Part shown: positions 59,116 to 64,000 of the stretch, piece after piece
Position numbering within the stretch: the stretch's first letter is position 1
Layout of the letters: each line of letters begins with the position of its first letter
Source: Sphingomonas lutea
Lineage (GTDB): Bacteria > Pseudomonadota > Alphaproteobacteria > Sphingomonadales > Sphingomonadaceae
NCBI RefSeq assembly: GCF_014396785.1
Contig: NZ_CP060718.1
Location: 124,001 to 188,000, forward strand
Direction: 5' to 3'
DNA length: 64,000 nt
Made by a program: the position numbers and the translations under genes
The notes under the pieces: generated by a model
Databases searched by the model: none
Seen by the model: the letters and a program-made list of their open reading frames with translations, nothing else
What the model was told of the DNA's origin: nothing

Positions 59116-59676
59116 TTGGTCAAGCTCAACAAGATCTACACCAAGACCGGCGACGGCGGCAGCGCCGGCCTGGTCGACGGCAGCCGGGTGAGCAAATCGA
59201 GCGCGCGGATGCGCGCCATCGGTGAGGTCGATGAGGCCAATGCCGCGATCGGCATGGCCATCGCGTATCTCAAGGACAGCGATCTCGCGCTTAAGCTGCT
59301 GGCGGTCCAGAACGAGCTGTTCGACCTTGGCGCGGACGTGGCGACGCCGGGCGAGGTCGAAGGCGCGCTGCGGATCGTCCCGAACCAGGTCGCGCGGCTC
59401 GAGATCGAGCTCGACGAGATGAATGACGCGCTCGACCCCTTGACCAGCTTCATCCTTCCCGGCGGCTCGCCGGCGGTCGCCGCGCTGCACCTGGCGCGGA
59501 CGGTGACGCGACGGGCGGAGCGCGTGGCGGTGGCGCTGCATGAACGCGAGCCGCTCAACCCGCACCTTCTCTCCTACCTCAACCGCTTGTCGGACTTCCT
59601 GTTCGTGGCCGCGCGCTTCGTCGCCAGGCAGGAAGGCGGCGATGTCCTGTGGCAACCGGGCAGCACGCGGGACTAA
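59116..59676 (+). CDS. cob(I)alamin adenosyltransferase, PduO type
   Basis: 186 residues, helical-bundle ATR that makes adenosylcobalamin. Seen: KIYTKTGDGGSAGLVDGSRVSKSSARMRAIGEVDEANAAIG (ATP-binding N-terminal motif), ILPGGSPAVAALHLARTVTRRAER and LNRLSDFLFVAARF. TTG 59116 directly follows AAGGC after the HIG1 stop. A B12 salvage function is implied; no other cobalamin gene is in the window. Confidence 0.92.
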   Translation: MVKLNKIYTKTGDGGSAGLVDGSRVSKSSARMRAIGEVDEANAAIGMAIAYLKDSDLALKLLAVQNELFDLGADVATPGEVEGALRIVPNQVARLEIELDEMNDALDPLTSFILPGGSPAVAALHLARTVTRRAERVAVALHEREPLNPHLLSYLNRLSDFLFVAARFVARQEGGDVLWQPGSTRD

Positions 59677-59741
59677 AGGCGGTAGCCGCGTCCTGAACTA
59701 AAACGAGTTTCATCGGTTCGTTTCGGGTGGGCAATGCAATC

Positions 59742-60977
59742 ATGGCACGCGCGGATGCAGCAGCGGGAGGATCGACCCTTGCCGAGCGGCTGCGCGCGAC
59801 CCGGCGGCTGACACGCGATCTTGCGGCGCCGCTGAGCGATGCCGATGCGACCATCCAGCCCTTCCCCGACGCCTCCCCGGCGAAATGGCATCTGGCGCAC
59901 ACGACCTGGTTCTTCGAAACCTTCATCCTGCGCGAACAGGTGCCGGGCTACGCGCCGTTCGACGACCGCTTCGCCTTCCTCTTCAACTCTTACTACGAGG
60001 CCGCCGGCCCGCGCCACGAGCGGCCCAAGCGCGGCATGGTCAGCCGTCCATCGCTCGACGAGGTGCGTGACTATCGCGCTCATGTCGACGATGCGCTCGA
60101 GGCCGCAATGCCATCGCTTCCGCCTGCAGCGCTAGAGCTGATCGAACTCGGCATCAACCATGAGCAGCAGCACCAGGAGCTGTTCCTGACCGACATCCTG
60201 GCGACCTTCGCCGAGAACCCGATCGAGCCGGCTTATGGTGAGTTGCCCGAGCCCGCCTGCTGGTCGGTCGAGCCGCTGACCTATCATTCCGGCCGCGCGG
60301 GGATCGTCGAGATCGGCGCGACGGGCGACGCCTTCGCGTTCGACAGCGAACGGCCGCGCCACCGCGCCTTCCTTGCCGGCCACGCCATTGCCAACCGCAA
60401 GGTCACCAACCGCGAATGGCGCGCGTTCATCGACGACGGCGGTTATCGCACGCCGACGCTGTGGCTGTCCGAAGGCTGGTACTGGGTCCAGCGCGAGGCG
60501 ATCACCGCGCCGCTCTACTGGCACGACGACGGCACGGCGTTCACGCTCGGCGGCCGGCGCGAGATCGATGGGGCGGCGCCGGTCGCGCACATCAACTATT
60601 TCGAGGCCGACGCCTTCGCCCGCTGGGCCGGCGCGCGCCTGCCGACCGAGGCGGAGTGGGAAAGCTTCGCCGACAGCGCCGATCCAATGCTTGGCAACCA
60701 ACTCGACATTGCTGGAGCGGTCGCGCCGCGGCCGGGCGGCGGCATGTTCGGCGACGCGTGGGAATGGACCCAGAGCGCCTTCGCCGCTTACCCCGGCTTC
60801 ACCCCCGCCGAAGGCGCGGTCGGCGAATATAATGGCAAGTTCATGTGCGGGCAGTTCATCCTCAAGGGCGCGAGCTGCGCGACGCCGCGCGGGCACAGCC
60901 GGGCGACCTACCGCAATTTCTTTCCGCCCAGCGCGCGCTGGCAGTTCACGGGGGTGCGCCTTGCTCGCGACGCTTGA
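59742..60977 (+). CDS. egtB: ergothioneine sulfoxide synthase EgtB
   Basis: 411 residues. Non-heme iron enzyme joining hercynine and a cysteine thiol (gamma-Glu-Cys or Cys) with O2. DinB-like domain with the iron His set (KWHLAHTTWFFE and GINHEQQHQEL) then an FGE-sulfatase domain ([60 protein letters not shown]). ATG 59742; a GTG at 59727 is possible. egtD overlaps its end by 17 bases. I see no egtA, egtC or egtE here. Confidence 0.93.
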   Translation: MARADAAAGGSTLAERLRATRRLTRDLAAPLSDADATIQPFPDASPAKWHLAHTTWFFETFILREQVPGYAPFDDRFAFLFNSYYEAAGPRHERPKRGMVSRPSLDEVRDYRAHVDDALEAAMPSLPPAALELIELGINHEQQHQELFLTDILATFAENPIEPAYGELPEPACWSVEPLTYHSGRAGIVEIGATGDAFAFDSERPRHRAFLAGHAIANRKVTNREWRAFIDDGGYRTPTLWLSEGWYWVQREAITAPLYWHDDGTAFTLGGRREIDGAAPVAHINYFEADAFARWAGARLPTEAEWESFADSADPMLGNQLDIAGAVAPRPGGGMFGDAWEWTQSAFAAYPGFTPAEGAVGEYNGKFMCGQFILKGASCATPRGHSRATYRNFFPPSARWQFTGVRLARDA

Positions 60978-61920
60978 CGACCAGACGCTGGCCTTCCGCA
61001 AGGACGTGCTTGCCGGCCTGGCCGCGCCCGTCCCCGCAATCCCCGCGCGCTGGTTGTACGATCGTCGCGGGTCGGAGCTGTTCGACGACATCACCCGCCT
61101 GCCCGAATATTATCCGACGCGGACCGAGACGGCGTTGCTGCAACAGGTCATGCCGCAGGTTGCCGCGCGGCTCCCCGCCGGCGCGGCGGTGATCGAATTC
61201 GGCGCGGGATCGGCGACCAAGACGCCGATCCTGCTCAAAGGCATCCACCCCGCCGCTTACGTGCCGGTCGATATCTCGGGCGACTATCTGCGGGCTAGCG
61301 CGGCCGATCTGCAAAGGGAGTTCCCCAACCTCGAGGTGATCCCCGTCGTCGCCGATTTCATGCGCAAGTTCGATCTGCCCGGCGGTCTCGACGGCTTGCC
61401 GCGCATCGGCTTCTTTCCCGGTTCGACCATCGGCAATTTCGTGCCGTGGAGCGCGACCAACTTGCTGCGGCAGTTTCGCGATCTCCTGGGCGATCGCTCC
61501 AAATTGCTGATCGGGATGGATCGCCTGAAAGACGTCGATCGCCTGGTTGCCGCTTATGATGATCCGCGGGGTGTCACTGCCGAGTTCAACCTCAACCTGC
61601 TGGAGCGCATCAACCGCGAATTGGGTGGCGACGTGCCGGTCGACGCCTTCGCCCACGATGCCCGCTGGAACGAGATGATGTCGCGCATCGAAATGCACCT
61701 GGTGGCGACGCGCGACGTGACGTTCGAGATCGACGGCCAGCGCTTCGACTTTGCCGCGGGCGCGTCGATTCACACCGAAAACAGCCACAAATACGGCCCC
61801 AACGGCGCGCGGCTGATGCTTCTTGCCGGCGGCTGGACACCGATCGCCGAATGGACCGACCGGCAAGAGGATTTTGCCGTGATCCTGGCCGAGGCGCAGC
61901 CCGAACGCTTCGCCCCGTAG
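60961..61920 (+). CDS. egtD: L-histidine N(alpha)-methyltransferase EgtD
   Basis: 319 residues. Trimethylates histidine to hercynine, the first step of ergothioneine synthesis. Seen: [40 protein letters not shown] (SAM motif), [30 protein letters not shown] and HTENSHKY, all EgtD hallmarks. TTG 60961 is the best start; it sits inside the last codons of egtB, so the two are translationally coupled. The pair provides the core pathway. Confidence 0.94.
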   Translation: MLATLDDQTLAFRKDVLAGLAAPVPAIPARWLYDRRGSELFDDITRLPEYYPTRTETALLQQVMPQVAARLPAGAAVIEFGAGSATKTPILLKGIHPAAYVPVDISGDYLRASAADLQREFPNLEVIPVVADFMRKFDLPGGLDGLPRIGFFPGSTIGNFVPWSATNLLRQFRDLLGDRSKLLIGMDRLKDVDRLVAAYDDPRGVTAEFNLNLLERINRELGGDVPVDAFAHDARWNEMMSRIEMHLVATRDVTFEIDGQRFDFAAGASIHTENSHKYGPNGARLMLLAGGWTPIAEWTDRQEDFAVILAEAQPERFAP

Positions 61921-61956
61921 ATTGCGGCTGCCCGGTCGTCCCGCTAAGCCCCGCCC

Positions 61957-62253
61957 ATGTTCCTCGCCCTCATTTCCATCGCGGACCTGCTGCTCAGCGT
62001 GCTGATGTGGATCATCATCATCCAGGTGATCCTCAGCTGGCTGTTCGTCTTCAATGTCCTCAACACCAGTTCCGGCGGGGTTCGCGCCTTCTCCCTCGCG
62101 CTCGAGAAGATTACCGCACCGATTTACCGCCCGATCCGCAAGATCCTGCCCGATTTCGGCGGCATCGACTTTTCGCCGCTGATCGTCCTGATCCTGATCC
62201 AGGTGCTCAAGAAGCTGCTGGCCGGGGTCGCGATGGAATATTCCTACGCCTGA
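61957..62253 (+). CDS. YggT family membrane protein
   Basis: 98 residues with two YggT membrane segments ([25 protein letters not shown] and the second region with [16 protein letters not shown]), and the conserved [17 protein letters not shown] between them. Related proteins are linked to cell division and envelope integrity and often sit near pyrroline or Fe-S genes; the function here is not defined. TGATG couples it to folD. Confident family match. Confidence 0.9.
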   Translation: MFLALISIADLLLSVLMWIIIIQVILSWLFVFNVLNTSSGGVRAFSLALEKITAPIYRPIRKILPDFGGIDFSPLIVLILIQVLKKLLAGVAMEYSYA

Positions 62254-63140
62254 TGACCGCGCGGCGTATCGACGGCAAAGCCGCCGCGGCGGCGCTTCGA
62301 GAGCGGGTCGCGGCGGGCGTTGCCGCGTTCCGCGCCAAGGCCGGCCGCGCGCCGGGCCTCGCCACCGTCCTGGTCGGGGAGGATCCGGCGAGTGCGGTCT
62401 ATATCCGCTCCAAGAATCGCGCGACCGCCGAAGCGGGGATGGAAAGTTTCCACCACCAGTTGCCCGACACGATCAGCGAGGCGGAATTGCTCGACCTCGT
62501 CGGGCGTCTCAACGCCGACCCAGCGGTCGACGGCATCCTCGTCCAGCTGCCCCTACCCGGCCACATCGATGCGTCGCGCGTGATCGAGACGATCGAACCC
62601 TCCAAGGACGTTGATGGCTTCCACGCCATGAATGCCGGACGGCTGGCAACCGGCCTGCCCGCAATGGTGCCGTGCACGCCGCTCGGTTGCCTGCAGATGC
62701 TGAAGGATGAGCTTGGCAGCCTGTCCGGCGCCAATGCCGTCGTCATCGGCCGGTCGAACATCGTCGGCAAGCCGATGGCCCAGCTGCTGCTCGGCGAAAG
62801 CGCCACGGTGACCATTGCCCACTCGCGCACCCGCGACCTGCCCGATGTCGTCCGCCGCGCGGACGTCGTCGTCGCCGCGGTCGGCCGGCCGGAGATGGTG
62901 CGCGGCGACTGGATCAAGCCGGGCGCGATCGTCATCGACGTCGGCATCAACCGCGTGCCGACCGACGACGGCAAGGGCCGCCTGGTCGGCGACGTGGCGT
63001 TTGACGAAGCGGCCGAAGTGGCCGCCGCCATCACCCCCGTGCCTGGCGGGGTCGGGCCGATGACCATCGCCATGCTGATGCGCAACACCCTGGTCGCAGC
63101 GCACCGCCGCGCAGGCCTGAACGACCCGGAGGGTCTATGA
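62253..63140 (+). CDS. folD: bifunctional methylene-THF dehydrogenase / methenyl-THF cyclohydrolase
   Basis: 295 residues. Interconverts 5,10-methylene-, 5,10-methenyl- and 10-formyl-tetrahydrofolate with NADP. Seen: [23 protein letters not shown] (catalytic Lys in YxRxK-type segment YIRSKNR), [43 protein letters not shown] (NADP motif) and [16 protein letters not shown]. Start ATG 62253 overlaps the yggT stop; its own stop overlaps the next ATG. Confidence 0.96.
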   Translation: MTARRIDGKAAAAALRERVAAGVAAFRAKAGRAPGLATVLVGEDPASAVYIRSKNRATAEAGMESFHHQLPDTISEAELLDLVGRLNADPAVDGILVQLPLPGHIDASRVIETIEPSKDVDGFHAMNAGRLATGLPAMVPCTPLGCLQMLKDELGSLSGANAVVIGRSNIVGKPMAQLLLGESATVTIAHSRTRDLPDVVRRADVVVAAVGRPEMVRGDWIKPGAIVIDVGINRVPTDDGKGRLVGDVAFDEAAEVAAAITPVPGGVGPMTIAMLMRNTLVAAHRRAGLNDPEGL

Positions 63141-63781
63141 TCATCACTGCTTTGTTCCTCGCCGCCGCCGCACCGACCGCGGTCGATGCCGAACGCGCCT
63201 TCGCCCGCGATGCGCAGCGCATCGGCCAGTGGACCGCGTTTCGCAAATGGGCCGACGACACCGCGGTCATGTTCGTGCCGCAGGCGGTCTGGGCACAGAA
63301 TTTCCTGAAAGGCCGCAAGGATCCGCCTCGCTCGGTCGAATGGTGGCCCGACAAGAGCTGGGTGTCGTGCGACGGCCGGATCGCGGTCAACACCGGCCCG
63401 GCCTTCCAGCCCGACGGCACGCCGTACGGCCGCTTCACGACCGTGTGGCAACGCGACAAGGGGCAATGGCGCTGGGTCTATGACAATGGCGTCCCGCCCG
63501 AGCCTGGCGCATCGCGCAAACCGCTTCGGACCAAGGTCACGCGCGCCTCCTGCCGCGCCCGCGCGCCCGGCGCGCCGGTGATTGCGCCGCCGGCTTTGTC
63601 ATCGAAGGCCGCGCGCTCCAACCCTGAAGACCAAGGGCGCGGCGAATCCGCCGACAAGTCGCTGGGCTGGGACTGGAAGGTCGAGAAAGACGGCGCACAC
63701 CGCTTCCGCGTGTTCCTGTGGAACGGGCGCGGCTATGACCAGGCTTTGGTCAATACCGTCCCGGCACCGCCCAAAAAATGA
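63137..63781 (+). CDS. secreted protein of unknown function, possible NTF2-like fold
   Basis: 214 residues. Short signal-like N-terminus ([17 protein letters not shown]), then [40 protein letters not shown] and [16 protein letters not shown], reminiscent of the NTF2-like/DUF4440 proteins. A Pro/Ala-rich and basic middle with two Cys ([12 protein letters not shown]) follows, and the end is [20 protein letters not shown]. Overlaps folD and marC at ATGA junctions, so it is part of the same operon. I cannot assign a role. Confidence 0.72.
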   Translation: MIITALFLAAAAPTAVDAERAFARDAQRIGQWTAFRKWADDTAVMFVPQAVWAQNFLKGRKDPPRSVEWWPDKSWVSCDGRIAVNTGPAFQPDGTPYGRFTTVWQRDKGQWRWVYDNGVPPEPGASRKPLRTKVTRASCRARAPGAPVIAPPALSSKAARSNPEDQGRGESADKSLGWDWKVEKDGAHRFRVFLWNGRGYDQALVNTVPAPPKK

Positions 63782-64000
63782 TCGAACTGTTCAGCTCGGC
63801 CCTGATCACCTTGCTGGTGATCATCGACCCGCCGGGCTGCGCGCCGATCTTCGCCTCGCTGACCAGCGAGGCCGCGGAGGCCGAACGGCGACGCATGGCA
63901 ATCCGGTCGTGCATCGTTGCCTGGTGTATCTTGACCTTCTTCGCCCTGCTTGGGGAACCGCTGCTCAAGCACCTCGGCATCTCGCTTTCGGCCTTTCGGC
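63778..64000 (+). CDS. MarC family membrane protein, 3' end beyond the window
   Basis: 74 residues visible, cut by the window edge. Begins [44 protein letters not shown], then a second helix IVAWCILTFFALLGEPLL. The IDPPGxxPIF segment and the following charged loop are typical of the MarC/UPF0056 family of six-helix membrane proteins. ATG 63778 overlaps the stop of the secreted protein. Full families run to about 200 residues. Confidence 0.88.
   Translation, partial: MIELFSSALITLLVIIDPPGCAPIFASLTSEAAEAERRRMAIRSCIVAWCILTFFALLGEPLLKHLGISLSAFR

Overview
The window is about 64 kb of high-GC, gene-dense chromosome with the gene set of a sphingomonad (Alphaproteobacteria, Sphingomonadales). This rests on the CarD, RSH, SufT and CADD-like proteins, the PpiB/MgtE/MaeB/GgT set, a TonB-dependent receptor with a Pro/Cys-rich tail, GIN-domain proteins, and the GTCCGCT...AGCGGAC hairpins typical of that order. 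I see no rRNA, tRNA, CRISPR array, transposase, integrase or phage module. It looks like core chromosome plus a small accessory patch at about 1.8-4.4 kb.

Layout. 0-1.8 kb: 3' part of dinB, then carD with a terminator. 1.8-4.4 kb: a TIR-TM-TPR protein and a small secreted protein, both with broken frames and bordered by three copies of one hairpin repeat. 4.4-9.4 kb: two GIN-domain envelope proteins, a CADD/PqqC-like enzyme, a small GNAT, DUF1489, mgtE and a cyclophilin. 9.5-16 kb: an SDR, a Cdc48-type AAA ATPase, an MFS transporter, a phospholipid-methyltransferase-like protein and a phospholipase D/cardiolipin synthase. 16-28 kb: rpoZ, an HxlR regulator, the RSH (p)ppGpp enzyme, maeB, mutS, a TPR-Asp/Asn hydroxylase and glnD. 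28-34 kb: a large TonB receptor, infC and thrS. 34-42 kb: two envelope proteins of unknown role, an alpha/beta hydrolase, a TPR protein, gloA-gloB, a DUF6491-like lipoprotein, an acyl-CoA ligase and ggt. 42-50 kb: pyrD and a complete suf operon (rrf2-sufB-X-sufC-Y-sufD-sufS-sufT-sufA-GNAT), with two uncharacterised small genes inside it. 50-64 kb: a lipid-anchored subtilisin autotransporter, a HAD nucleotidase, dapD, a DMT transporter, a TlpA-like lipoprotein, galU, a receiver protein, an HNH nuclease, gluQ, a HIG1 protein, a cobalamin adenosyltransferase, egtB-egtD, yggT, folD, a secreted protein and the start of marC.

How it works together. Many neighbouring genes are translationally coupled through ATGA, GTGA, TTGA or TGATG overlaps. 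Themes are Fe-S assembly (suf), thiol and methylglyoxal defence (gloAB, ggt, egtBD, TlpA), stringent and nitrogen signalling (RSH, GlnD, CarD, omega), one-carbon and folate chemistry (folD, CADD) and envelope functions.

Most notable. Several families of palindromic intergenic repeats are scattered through the window. One copy lies in frame inside sufC, and others appear to supply Shine-Dalgarno sequences. Six genes have a single-base frame break, mostly at G/C runs; this pattern looks more like indel errors in the assembly than real gene decay, except possibly at the G7 tract near 4232. infC appears to start at an AUA codon behind a strong Shine-Dalgarno sequence. One receiver domain has Glu in place of the phosphoacceptor Asp. 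No stretch over 300 bases is free of genes. I did not find a convincing wholly new multi-gene system; the best candidates are the two unknown genes inside suf and the envelope pair at 34.3-35.4 kb.
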